A stretch of 59,872 nt of DNA from Rhizobacter sp. (GTDB lineage: Bacteria; Pseudomonadota; Gammaproteobacteria; Burkholderiales; Burkholderiaceae_C): positions 1-59,872 of the forward strand of contig NZ_JADMJX010000322.1 of assembly GCF_018780185.1 (NCBI RefSeq). Direction: 5' to 3'. Below, piece by piece: positions 7,319-16,900 of the stretch. The translations under genes and the position numbers were made by a program. Positions within the stretch are counted from its first letter, which is position 1, and every line of letters begins with the position of its first letter. The notes beneath the pieces were generated by a model. The model was not told the DNA's origin. It ran no database searches and saw only the letters and a list, made by a program, of their open reading frames with translations.

Positions 7319-9369
7319 GAAGTCGACCCGAGCAAGTGCTCCAGGCGGATCGGCAGCGCGCGGATGCGCTGGCCCGTGGCGTGCCACACCGCATTGGCGA
7401 TGGCGCCGCCGGTGCCGCAGGTGCCCAGCATGCCCAGGCCCTTGACGCCGCCGGGCAGGTGCGGGTCGTGCTCCGGCACCATGTGCAACTGGAATTTGGG
7501 CATGTCGGCATGCACCGGGATCAGGTAGTCGCCCAGGTTGTCGTTGACGATGCGCCCGCTCAGCGGGTCGGTCAGCGTGGCTTCGTGCAAGGCCTGGCCG
7601 ATGCCGCCGACCAACCCGCCGATGTACTGGCTGTACGCCATGGCCGGGCTCACGATGCGGCCCGCGGCATAGGCCGCGTGCACACGGGCGACGCGAATCT
7701 CGCAGGTGACGCGGTGGACACGCACCTCGACGAACACCGCGCCGAAGGCGCAGGCACTGAGGGTGGCTTGCTCGGGCGGCGCGGTGCGGGCGCGCTCGCT
7801 CAAGGGCGCGTTGCTCGACGGGTGCTCACCGGCATCGAGCCGGGCTTTCAACGCACGTGCAGCGGCCTCCACCGCAGGCACGAAACTGGCCGTGGCCACG
7901 GTGCCGCCGGAGTACGGGCCTTCGGGCAGCAGGCTGTCGCCGAGCTCCACGTCGACCTGCGCCGAGGCCACACCCAGCACGACCGCCGCGGTGTCGGCCA
8001 GCGCCGTGAAGGTGCCGCTGCCCATGTCTTGCACCCCGCAACGAACGCGCACACGCCCGCCTTCGCTCAGCACCACCTCGGCCTCGCACGCCAGCCGATT
8101 CACGGGGTAGGCGGCATTGGCCATGCCCCAACCCACGAGCCAGTCGCCATCGCTCAAGCGGCCCGGTTGCAGCGGGCGGCGGCTCCAGCCGAAGGAGTCG
8201 GCCGCGCGCTGCCAGCACTCGCGCAGGCCGTTGCTCGTCCACGGCAGATCGAGGTGGTGGTCGTGGTCGGCGTGGTTGCGGCGGCGCAGCTCCAGCGGGT
8301 CGAGCTGGCAGCGCCAGGCCAGCTCATCGAGCGCCGTCTCCAGCGCAAAGAGGCCCGGTGTTTCGCCGGGCGCCCGCATCGGAATGGGCTGCGGGCCATT
8401 CACGCGCTTCAGGCGGTGGGTGGTGCGCACGTGGTCGCAGGCATAGAGCCAGCGGGTGGCAGCCCCCACCGGGTCGGCGTAGTCGGCAAACGGCGCGGTC
8501 TCGGCCAGCGTGTCGTGCACCATGCCCGTCACGCGGCCCTCGGCCGTGGCCCCCAGGCGCAGGCGCTGGCGCGTGGGCGAGCGCCGCCCGACCAGCGTGA
8601 ACATCTGCGCGCGCGTCAGCTCCAGCAACACCGGGCGGCCCAGGCGCTGCGCCGCCTGCGCCACGCGCAGGCTGAGGGCCCACCACAGCGGCCCCTTGCT
8701 GCCGAAGCCGCCGCCCAGGTGGCGCGCCACCACACGCACCTGCTCGCGCGGCAGCCCCAGGCTGTAGGCCACCACGCGCCGGGTGCCGAACACCGCCTGC
8801 GTGCTGCTGTAGAGCGTGAGCTGCTCGCCGCCCCAGCTGGCCAGGCAGGCGTGAGGCTCCAGTGGCTGGTGGTGCTGGGCTGCAACGTCGTACTGCAGAT
8901 CGAGCTGGATCTCGGCGCTGGCCACGGCGGCATCGGGGTCGCCGCGCTGGGTGTCGGTGGGCACGCGGCCCGCTTCGGCGGGTGCAAACGGCGGCTCGCT
9001 CGCCTGGGTGAAATGGGTGACGGGTCGCTCGGCCTCCACATGCACCACGACGCGCTCGGCCGCAGCGCGTGCCGTGGCTTCGTCGACCGCCACCACCAGC
9101 GCCATCGGCTGGCCGAGCCAGTGCACCTGGTCGTCGGCCAGCCAGTTGGCAAACCCGGCGGGCCGCAACGCCGGCAGGTCGCCCACGCCGTAGACGGCCA
9201 CCACGCCGGGCAGCGCCAGCGCGGCGCGCACATCGAGGCCGAGCAGGCGGCCGCGCGCCACGGGCGCGGGCACCACGGCCGCGTGCAAGCTGCCAGGCAC
9301 GGGTTCTTCGGCGGTGTAAAGCGCGCGGCCGCGCACCTTGGCGTCGGCTTCCCAGCGGGTTGAGTTCAT
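7315..9369 (-). CDS. Molybdopterin-binding large subunit, PaoC/YagR-type aldehyde oxidoreductase
   Basis: This 684-residue member of the xanthine dehydrogenase family should bind the molybdenum cofactor and oxidise an aldehyde or N-heterocycle. The cofactor loop GGGFGSKG (219-226) and MRAPGETPG are visible. Near the C-terminus the family expects GxGE, whose Glu is the catalytic base. Here the sequence is GVKGLGMLGT, with Met647 in that place; I read the codon directly as ATG. It may be an altered or inactive enzyme, or the base may be supplied otherwise. The start overlaps the FAD-subunit stop by ATGA. It is the third gene of the operon. Confidence 0.85.
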   Translation of the reverse strand: MNSTRWEADAKVRGRALYTAEEPVPGSLHAAVVPAPVARGRLLGLDVRAALALPGVVAVYGVGDLPALRPAGFANWLADDQVHWLGQPMALVVAVDEATARAAAERVVVHVEAERPVTHFTQASEPPFAPAEAGRVPTDTQRGDPDAAVASAEIQLDLQYDVAAQHHQPLEPHACLASWGGEQLTLYSSTQAVFGTRRVVAYSLGLPREQVRVVARHLGGGFGSKGPLWWALSLRVAQAAQRLGRPVLLELTRAQMFTLVGRRSPTRQRLRLGATAEGRVTGMVHDTLAETAPFADYADPVGAATRWLYACDHVRTTHRLKRVNGPQPIPMRAPGETPGLFALETALDELAWRCQLDPLELRRRNHADHDHHLDLPWTSNGLRECWQRAADSFGWSRRPLQPGRLSDGDWLVGWGMANAAYPVNRLACEAEVVLSEGGRVRVRCGVQDMGSGTFTALADTAAVVLGVASAQVDVELGDSLLPEGPYSGGTVATASFVPAVEAAARALKARLDAGEHPSSNAPLSERARTAPPEQATLSACAFGAVFVEVRVHRVTCEIRVARVHAAYAAGRIVSPAMAYSQYIGGLVGGIGQALHEATLTDPLSGRIVNDNLGDYLIPVHADMPKFQLHMVPEHDPHLPGGVKGLGMLGTCGTGGAIANAVWHATGQRIRALPIRLEHLLGSTS

Positions 9370-10364
9370 GACGCTGCCCCTGCGTGCGAGGCCGCGCGCT
9401 GCAGCCCGTGGGCCACACAGCGCTGCAGCAGTTGCAGCTTGAACCGGTTGCCCGGGAGGGGTTCGGCGCCCTCGGTGGCCACCAGCGCGGCCGCGTGCCA
9501 CGTGGGCGGGGCCGCGGGCTGGCCGATGACGGCGGCTTCACAGGAGTGCAGGCGCCATGGCACCGTCCCGATGCCCCCGGCGGCCAGGCGGGCGTGGACC
9601 ACTTTGCCGTCCACACATTCCAGCGCCACGGCCAGCGAGACCACCGCGAACTGAAACGACGCACGGTCGCGCACCTTGAGATAGACCGAGCGGCGCGCCG
9701 ACTCTGCACCCGGCAGCTCGATCGACGTGATGATGTCGCCGGCGGCCAGCGTGTGCTCTGGCACTTCACTCGGCCCGGGCACGCAGTAGAGCGCGTCAAG
9801 CGGCATCCGTCGTTCACCGCAGGCGCCCTGCACCACCACCTGGGCAGCCAGCGCGAGCAAGGCCACGGCCAGGTCGGAGGGGTGGCTGGCGCAACAAGCG
9901 CCACTGGCCCCGAAGATCGCGGCGTGCCGCTGCTCGCCGGTGCGCGCCGCGCAGCCCGAGCCGGGTGCCAGCCGGTGGCAGGCCGGATCGCGTGCCCGGA
10001 AGTAGCCGCAGCGCGTTTGCTGCAGCAGGTTGCCACCCAGCGTGGCCATGTTGCGCACCTGTGGCGAGGCGCTGGCGAGCAAGGCCTGCGCCACGGCGGG
10101 CGCGTGCTGCAGCACGAGTGGCGAACCTGCTGCCTCGGCCATGCGCACACCAGCCGCGAGGGTGAGGCGCCCGTCGCCCAGCGTGATGCCGTCCAGGCCC
10201 AATGAGCGCACCGTCACCAGCGGCCCCTGCGGCAGCAAGCCGCTGCGCCAGAGTGGCACCAGGTCGGTCCCGCCGCCGACCAGCCGAGCGCATGGATCAC
10301 CACGCAGCCAGACCACGGCCTCTGAAACCTGCCTGGGGCGGTGAATGCGCAAGCTGCCGCTCAT
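9366..10364 (-). CDS. FAD-binding subunit, PaoB/YagS-type
   Basis: This 332-residue flavin subunit passes electrons from the iron-sulphur subunit to an acceptor. FAD contacts are suggested by LVGGGTDLVPLW (29-40) and TLGGNLLQQTRC. Cys119, Cys129, Cys138 and Cys157/158 match the spacing seen in PaoB/YagS-type subunits, which carry an extra [4Fe-4S] cluster, unlike plain CoxM-type subunits. The start at 10364 overlaps the small-subunit stop by ATGA, so translation is coupled. Upstream extensions are unsupported. Confidence 0.85.
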   Translation of the reverse strand: MSGSLRIHRPRQVSEAVVWLRGDPCARLVGGGTDLVPLWRSGLLPQGPLVTVRSLGLDGITLGDGRLTLAAGVRMAEAAGSPLVLQHAPAVAQALLASASPQVRNMATLGGNLLQQTRCGYFRARDPACHRLAPGSGCAARTGEQRHAAIFGASGACCASHPSDLAVALLALAAQVVVQGACGERRMPLDALYCVPGPSEVPEHTLAAGDIITSIELPGAESARRSVYLKVRDRASFQFAVVSLAVALECVDGKVVHARLAAGGIGTVPWRLHSCEAAVIGQPAAPPTWHAAALVATEGAEPLPGNRFKLQLLQRCVAHGLQRAASHAGAAS

Positions 10365-10852
10365 GCTGCGCTCCCCGTGCCCGCCACCTGGGCAATGGCC
10401 GCTCCGATCATCGGGTAGGCCCCGCAGCGACAGAGGTTGCCGCTCATGCCTTCGCGGATCGCCTCCGCCGAGGTGGCACCGCCTTCGCTCAACAAGCCCA
10501 ACGCCGACATGATCTGCCCCGGCGTGCAGTAGCCGCACTGCAGCGCGTCGCAGGCCACGAAAGCCTGTTGCATCGGGTGCAGCGCATCGCCGGCCCTCGC
10601 CAGGCCTTCAATGGTGGTGACCTCGGCGCCGTCGATCAACGCGGCCAGCGTGAGGCAGGCATTGACGCGCAGGCCATCGACCAGCACGGTGCAGGCGCCA
10701 CACGCGCCTGCGTCGCAGCCGCGCTTGGTGCCCTTGAGGCCGAGCGGCCCGTGCAGCAGGTCGAGCAAGGTGAGCGCGCCTGGAGCGGCGATCTCGTGCG
10801 TGCTGCCGTTGAGCACGAAGGCAACGGCCTGGGGAGGATGGGGATTCGACAT
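10361..10852 (-). CDS. [2Fe-2S] small subunit, PaoA/YagT-type
   Basis: This 163-residue subunit holds both ferredoxin-type clusters of a molybdenum hydroxylase. The first uses Cys46, Cys51, Cys54 and Cys66 (CDAGACGACTVLVDG). The second uses Cys106, Cys109, Cys141 and Cys143 (QCGYCTPGQ and LCRCGAYP). E. coli PaoA carries a twin-arginine signal, but none is present here, so the complex is predicted cytoplasmic. AAGGAG lies 8 nt before the ATG. It is the first gene of the operon, 36 nt downstream of the predicted transcription start. Confidence 0.92.
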   Translation of the reverse strand: MSNPHPPQAVAFVLNGSTHEIAAPGALTLLDLLHGPLGLKGTKRGCDAGACGACTVLVDGLRVNACLTLAALIDGAEVTTIEGLARAGDALHPMQQAFVACDALQCGYCTPGQIMSALGLLSEGGATSAEAIREGMSGNLCRCGAYPMIGAAIAQVAGTGSAA

Positions 10853-10894
10853 GCATGTCTCCTTCGGCTGGCAAGGTGCCAGCGCCATGCAGAC

Positions 10895-10925
10895 ATGCTA
10901 GGTACTCGAGTGCACTCTAGGTCAA
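10895..10925 (-). promoter_or_regulatory. MerR-type promoter/operator of the molybdenum hydroxylase operon
   Basis: On the minus strand TTGACC is followed by a 19-bp spacer and TAGCAT. The first 14 bases, TTGACCTAGAGTGC, are identical to the operator of the merR-type gene at 6820-6850. Transcription would start near 10888. The identity over 14 bases plus the atypical 19-bp spacer make joint control by the MerR protein likely. Confidence 0.8.
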
Positions 10926-11070
10926 GGGGTGGCACGACCCCGGCGACAGGACACGACCGCCCCGTCATCGAACCCGGCCCGTCCAGGTCGTGCCGCGTTG
11001 ACCATGCTCAACCAGGTGTTCGTTCGGGCGGGCAGCATGCCTTCTTCTTGCGCGGTGCCGGGGGAATCTC

Positions 11071-11529
11071 ATGGACGAGTCGATGAAGCAGAATATCCTG
11101 GCTTTGCTTGACAGCCACAGGATCATGACGATCGCGACCCTTCGGCCGGACGGCTGGCCGCAGGCCACCACCGTCGGCTACGTCAACAAGGATCTGACGC
11201 TGTGGTTCCTCTGCGGGCTGGAAAGCCAGAAGGCGAAGAACCTGGCCAAGGACGATCGCGTGTCGATCACGATCGACCATGACACGCCAGACGTGATGTC
11301 GATCACCGGGCTGTCGATGGCGGCGCGGGCCCACCGCGTGACCGATCGGGCCGAGGCCGAGAAGGTGCTCGCGATGCTGCCGCTGAAGTACCCTGACGCG
11401 CCGCGCGCGACGGCTCAGTTGAAGATGCCGGCGCCAGACGAAGTCGCGCTGTTTCGGGTGGTTCCCGAGCTTGTCTCGGTGCTGGACTACACCAAAGGCT
11501 TCGCGCACACCGATCTGGTGAGCTGCTAG
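11071..11529 (+). CDS. Pyridoxamine 5'-phosphate oxidase-fold protein
   Basis: This 152-residue protein has the split-barrel flavin-binding fold of the PNPOx-like family (IMTIATLRPDGWPQATTVGYV near the N-terminus, then LWFLCGLESQKAKNLAKD). Such proteins bind FMN, F420 or haem and act on varied small molecules; the substrate here is unknown. It stands alone after the divergent promoter region of the molybdenum hydroxylase operon, 218 bp away. It converges on the PAS gene with 24 nt between the stops. Confidence 0.8.
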   Translation: MDESMKQNILALLDSHRIMTIATLRPDGWPQATTVGYVNKDLTLWFLCGLESQKAKNLAKDDRVSITIDHDTPDVMSITGLSMAARAHRVTDRAEAEKVLAMLPLKYPDAPRATAQLKMPAPDEVALFRVVPELVSVLDYTKGFAHTDLVSC

Positions 11530-11553
11530 GTCACGGCCGGTATCACCTGGCCG

Positions 11554-12177
11554 TCACTGCGCTGCGCCAGGCCCGCCTTGCTTGACGGGTGCACCATCGC
11601 CCGCGTCCATCAAGGCGACCAGAAACGCGCCACCCACCGGGTCGGCGCTCACGGTGGCGTAGACCTTGCGCGAGCCAGCCCGGTGCCCGCTCAGCTGCAA
11701 CTCGCAGACTTTGCCGCGCAGCCCGTCACCGGCGCTCATCAGCAAGGCCCGCAACTCGCGAGCGCTGTCGGGCGCGAGGAAGACAGACAGCAGCTGACCC
11801 AAGAGCACCTTGCGCTCCGCCCCGAGCAGAGCGGCACCCGTCTGGTTGAGCTCACGCACGGCTCCGCCGAGGTCCAGGGTGAAGTAGCTCACAGGAGCGG
11901 ATTCGTACAACTGGGTCTGGCGCCGCAGCGCCGCCTCCAACGCGGTGCGCCAGCCTCGCAGCTCTTCTGCTTGCAGCTCCAGTTCGACCTGGTGCACCTG
12001 CAGCTCGTGCAGCACAGCGAGTGCGTCGGAGGCCGTCGCCGGCGACGAGGCCAGTTCGTGCAGCACCCCGAGCGCGTGCCCGGCGTTCTGGTGCGCGTGC
12101 GCGCCGGGGTTCAAGCTTGAAACGGCACGAGACCGCAGATCCCCGCAGGTTGCGGTCTCGGTGGTGATGATCGACAT
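11554..12177 (-). CDS. Orphan PAS-domain protein
   Basis: This 207-residue protein has residues ~50-75 (LHELQVHQVELELQAEELR) forming the helical linker usually found before PAS domains in sensor kinases. A PAS core follows (APVSYFTLDLGGAVRELNQTG) and continues to about residue 190. The protein then ends without a kinase, GGDEF or other output domain. The start at 12177 is preceded by AGGGG. It may signal by binding a partner, or be the remnant of a longer sensor; nothing adjacent looks like the missing half. Confidence 0.7.
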   Translation of the reverse strand: MSIITTETATCGDLRSRAVSSLNPGAHAHQNAGHALGVLHELASSPATASDALAVLHELQVHQVELELQAEELRGWRTALEAALRRQTQLYESAPVSYFTLDLGGAVRELNQTGAALLGAERKVLLGQLLSVFLAPDSARELRALLMSAGDGLRGKVCELQLSGHRAGSRKVYATVSADPVGGAFLVALMDAGDGAPVKQGGPGAAQ

Positions 12178-12289
12178 GCGAGAACCCCTGTGCGGCCGCA
12201 AGACGCTGCCGCGTTGGACTCTACTCTCCCTGGGCCGCCGCAGCGGGCCGAAGGGTATCCCGCCACTGCAAGCTCACGGCCCGTGAAGC

Positions 12290-13831
12290 TCAGCGCTGGG
12301 CGCGACCCCGCAGCGCCAGGTCACCGACCAGGCCTGTGCGTTCGTTGACCCGCGCATTGAACCCTCCGTCGTCGAGCTCGATGGCCATGGTGAAGTGGTT
12401 GATGCGGGCGATCGTGTCGATCTCGAGAACGAACTGGTCCGCCCCGGCCCAGCGACCGCGACCCGCCACGCGGTTGCCGGACGCGGGGTCGATGCCGGCA
12501 CGGTAGGCCCCATCGAGCCCTATCGGGACCCGCATCTCCGCATCGCCCAGCACGAAGCGAACCTGTGCGAGTGAACGATCGGTGAAATCCAGCTGCATGC
12601 TGCGCACGCCGAGCGGATTCGGCTCCAGCGCAAAGGCCACACCGCTGACGCTGCCGGCCCGCGGCGGCAGCGGCGGCGCAACCGCTGCGCTCGCCACCCC
12701 TGGCCGCGCAGCCTGCACGACGCGCGCCCGCAGCCGCTCCTGGCCGGCCGGGTTGGCTGCGATCGGCGCCCTGCTCTTGAGCGAACGCAGCAGGAAGGGC
12801 GCGATCACCTCGGGATCGAAACCGCCGCCCGTCATCACGACGACCACGTCTTCGGCGGGCCACACGATGAGCCGCTGACCGCCCCGCCCGGACGCCTGGT
12901 ACAGGCCCTTGATGTCGGTGGAGATCCACCAGCCGAAGCCGTAGCGCTGCGAGCTGCGCGTGTCCACCTGGGCGCGCGTGGCCTCGGCCACCCAGTGGGG
13001 CGGCACGACCTGGCGGCCACTCCATTCGCCGCCGTGCAGGAACAGGTAGCCAAGGCGCAACAGGTCGGTCGGGCGCAACTGCAGATCGCCAGCGCCCTGG
13101 TTGATGCCCTGCGGATCGCGTGGCCAGCGCCAGTCGGTGATGCCGATCGGCCCAAACAGCGCCTGGCGGGCAAAGTCTTCGGCCGCCAGGCCGGTGCCGC
13201 GGGTGACCAGGGCCGACAGCAGATGGAAGCCGGGGCTGCAGTAGGCAAAGCGGCTGCCGGGGGCCTCTCGCATGGGCAGGCCCAGCGCAAACCGCACCCA
13301 GTCGGGTGACGCGGCCATCGCGAGCATCTCGTGCTCGTAGGCCCCGGCGCCGCAGTCCAGGCCACTCGATGTCGTCAGCAGGTGGCGCAGCACGATGCGC
13401 GACTTGCGCTCGTCGGCCGGCGGGGCCGCGTCCAGCAGCGGGTAGACCGGTGCGTCCAGCCCCGCCAGCGCGCCGCGCTCCAGCGCCAGCCCGACCAGGG
13501 TGGTCGTGACGGACTTCGTGACCGACGCGACGTCGTGCCTTTCGTCGCGCTGAAACGGGTGGAAGTAGGCGTCGAGCACCAGGTGCCCATGGCGCAGGAT
13601 CTGCAGGCTGTGGATCGGCACACGCCGCGCATCGACCTCGCCCATGAGTTCGGACAGAACATCGGAGTCGAGGCCCTGCTCCTCGGGCGTCGAGGTGCGC
13701 CATTGTTCGGCCGGGAAGTAGGCTTCGGCGCGCCCGCTCGGCGGCTCGCCCGTGATCGGGGTGCGCGCACAACCGACGCCGAGCGAAGCGAAGGCGGCGA
13801 GCAGCAAGCACCGGACCACGACGTCGACCAC
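12290..13831 (-). CDS. Serine hydrolase of the beta-lactamase (class C-like) family, lipoprotein
   Basis: This 513-residue protein begins with a lipoprotein-like signal ending at Cys21 (SLGVGC). The beta-lactamase/DD-peptidase catalytic motif SVTK (in DVASVTKSVTTTL) supplies nucleophile Ser and general base Lys. The second motif is YCS in FAYCSPGFHLL rather than the usual YxN, as in many esterase-like members. The long C-terminal part, after about residue 370, is a beta-rich domain of the kind often fused to these hydrolases. The start is GTG with AAGGGGAG just upstream. The substrate is unknown. It is likely periplasmic or outer-membrane attached. Confidence 0.8.
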   Translation of the reverse strand: MVDVVVRCLLLAAFASLGVGCARTPITGEPPSGRAEAYFPAEQWRTSTPEEQGLDSDVLSELMGEVDARRVPIHSLQILRHGHLVLDAYFHPFQRDERHDVASVTKSVTTTLVGLALERGALAGLDAPVYPLLDAAPPADERKSRIVLRHLLTTSSGLDCGAGAYEHEMLAMAASPDWVRFALGLPMREAPGSRFAYCSPGFHLLSALVTRGTGLAAEDFARQALFGPIGITDWRWPRDPQGINQGAGDLQLRPTDLLRLGYLFLHGGEWSGRQVVPPHWVAEATRAQVDTRSSQRYGFGWWISTDIKGLYQASGRGGQRLIVWPAEDVVVVMTGGGFDPEVIAPFLLRSLKSRAPIAANPAGQERLRARVVQAARPGVASAAVAPPLPPRAGSVSGVAFALEPNPLGVRSMQLDFTDRSLAQVRFVLGDAEMRVPIGLDGAYRAGIDPASGNRVAGRGRWAGADQFVLEIDTIARINHFTMAIELDDGGFNARVNERTGLVGDLALRGRAQR

Positions 13832-13964
13832 AACTCCCCTTCAAGGCAAGCCCCAACGCGGCCCGACGGCGCTGCGCAGGGTCGCCATGGTCCACCCGGG
13901 CGGAGAGTTCGAGTTGACTGCGCTCAAGGGAACCGGATCACCGGGCCATGCTCGTCCGCGGTCT

Positions 13965-16900
13965 TCAACGAAACACGTTGGCCCAGGGCACGCTGTCGGG
14001 TGCGGCCCCTTCGGTCCACACCGCGGCCGCCTGGCCGTTGGCGGACACGGCCAGCCCGCCGGCGACCCATCCGGTGGCTGCGGCGGTGTCGCTCTCGATG
14101 ACGGCAGCGCCGGTCAAGGCACCGCCGGCGGGCCAGCTCGCCGACGTCACGCTGCGCACGCCGGGGTTGCTGAGCCAGGCCACGGTGACGTTGCCGTTGA
14201 TGTCGCGGCCGATCGCGGGGCTGAAGCCGCTGCCTGCCGCCTGCGGTGCACTCCATGGGCCCGTGGCCGACGCCCGCGTGACCAGGATCTGGTTGCCCGA
14301 CGGGCTGTTCTCCCACACCACGGTCGCCGCGCCATCGGGGCCCAGCACGACCCGTGCGGCATCGCCATTCGGGCCCAGCAGTTCGGGCACGGCCCAGCCG
14401 CTGGCCACCGTGTAGCGCGCAGCGTAGACATTGCTCGTGGTCGACGGCAGCCGGCGGAAGGTGACCAGCGCCAGGCCGGCATCGTTGATCGCTGCGCCAC
14501 TGACGACCGACGCGGTGGTCGGTGTCGAGCCGTTCACGAGCTGCTGCGCACCGACCCAGCCCACGTCGCGCCGCAGCACGTTGGCCGAGGCCACCTGGCC
14601 GACCGCGGTGTCGGTGGTCCAGGCGGCGACCACGTCGCCGGCGGGGCTCGCCGAGACGTGGATGGGCATGCCGGTGCCGTGGGCGTCGCCGTCCACGAAG
14701 TCGATGTCCACCGGTGGGCCCCACCCTTCGCCGACGACGAAGCGGCTGGCCACGATGCGCCGTGTGGCCAGCGAGTTGGGGAAGTAGATCGTGTCGTTCT
14801 GCTGCCAGACGGCGGTGACGGTGCCCTGGTCGTTGATCGTCACGGCCGGCAGCTCGGCCTGGCCGCCGTCCTGGCTCTCCAGCAGGACCGGCGTGGTCCA
14901 GGCTCCGGCCGGTGCCTGTTGGCTGGCCCAGATGCTCTGGCGGGTGTTGCTCTGCGAGGTGAAGACCACGACGGCGTTGCCGGCAGGGTCCATCGCGATG
15001 GCATGGCTCATGGTCGCGCCCGAGTTCGACGTGACGGGCGTCACCGTGACGGCGCTCGACCAGCCCTGCCCGGGTGTGTAGCGGCTGGCACGCAGCTCCT
15101 TCGCGCCGGCGGCATCAGTGTCCAGCCAGGCGGCGACGAACTGCCCTGCCGCACCGGCCGCCACCACCGCACGCGACGCCGCAAAGCCGTCGCTCGCGCG
15201 CAAGGCACCGGCGCCCTGCCATTGCGGCACGACCGGTGCCGCCGTGACGGTCAGCACCGCCGCCTGGCTGAACACGAGCCCGGCACCGTTGTAGACGATC
15301 ACACCGTAGACGGCACCGCTGTCTGCCTGCGTGAGAGCGGGTGTGGTGTAGCTGGGCCCGGTGGCCCCGCCGATGGCCGCCTGGTTGCGCGTCCATTGGT
15401 AGCGCGGGTGGTCACCGCTGGCCGTCACCTGAAAGGTGGCCGTGGCGCCTTCGGTGACCGAGCGGTTGCCCGGCTGGACGGCGACGGCGGGTGCCCCGAG
15501 CAGGATCAGCTGGGCCGCGGCGCTGGTCACTTCACCCACGCTGTTGCTGACGCGCACCTGGTAGTCGCCCACGTCGAGCGCCGTCGCGGCCAACAGCGTG
15601 TAGGTGGCCTGGGTCTGGCCCGCCACCGCCACGCCATTGCGCAACCACTGGAAGCTCATCGGCCCGCTGCCCTGCACACCTACGCCGAGCGTGGCGCCCA
15701 TGCCAGGCGCGACCACCACAGCCCCGGGTTGGGCGGTGATGGCGGGGGCCGCAAGCTGCACGGCAGCGTCGACCGTCAGCGCCACGCTCATGCTGGTGAC
15801 ACTGCCCGCGCCGTTGCTGACCACGACGGAATAGGCCGCGGCATCGCCTGCCGAGGCCGAGGCGATGCTGTGGAATGCGGCCGTGGCGCCCGGGATGTCG
15901 ACGCCGTCACGCCGCCATTGGTAGACCTGCGGGCCGCTGCCGCCGGTGCCCACCGCGAAGGTGGCGGTGTTGCCAGCGTTGACGCGCACCGAGACCGGCT
16001 GCGTGACGATGGTCGGGGCGGTCGGCATCGGCGTGCCGGCCGGCACCACGCCGAGCTGCTGCGCTGCGCTCTGGGCCGCACCGGCCGGGTTGCCGACGTG
16101 CAGCGTGTACGCACCGGCCTGGGCCTGCCCGACCGCGTCGAGCCGCAGGATCGGCGCGTTGGCGCCCAGCACGTCGACGCCATTGCGGCGCCACTGGAAG
16201 CTCAGCGGCTCGGTGCCCCGCACCGTGGCCGCGAACACCGCTGCGCTGCCCTCCACGACCGTCAGCGGCCCCGAGACCGCGCTGACCACCGGCAGGGCCG
16301 CCTGGTCGACGACGTTCAGCGTGGCGGGTGCACTCATGGCACTGCCCGAAGCGTTGTTGGCCACCACCTGGAACTGCGTGCCGTCCTGGCCCAGGGTGGT
16401 GGTCGTCACAAGATGGGTTGACCCGGTGGCACCGGCGATGTTTTCCCAGGCGCCGCCCGGCAGGCGTCGCTGCCACTGCAGCGTCGGCGTCGGCAAGCCC
16501 GTCGCGACGACCGAGAACGAAGCGCCGGTGCCCGCAACGACCGCCATCGGCGCCGGCATCGCCGTGAAAGCGGGTTCCTGTGCCACGAAGGCAATCGACA
16601 GCGTGTGCGGCGCACCGGTGGCGCAGGGATACGACGGCGCTTGGCCGCTTCCGAACAGCGGCGCAATGGCGGTACAGGCCGAGAAGCGCAGCAGCGCGCC
16701 GTTGTCCGTGGCGGCAAACGCCGGCAGATCGCCCTCGATGGCCCACAGCCCCGCCGTCCGGGCTGCGGCCTCGCTGTAGAACGAGGTGTCGGGCACGACA
16801 CGCTCGGCCCCGAGCTTGTAGAGGCTCCAGGATGCACCACCGTCGCGCGAGATCTCCCACCTCGAACGTGACGCGAGCGCGAACGATCCCGCGGTCTGGG

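Noticed and set aside
7246-9363. 705-codon plus-strand frame over the molybdenum hydroxylase gene
   Set aside because: Antisense shadow of the large subunit; rich in His/Arg/Gln without motifs.
13752-16421. Long open frame of 889 codons on the plus strand
   Set aside because: It lies antisense to the Ig-domain lipoprotein, has Arg/His/Gly-rich shadow composition and no recognisable domain. Long shadows are expected at this GC content.
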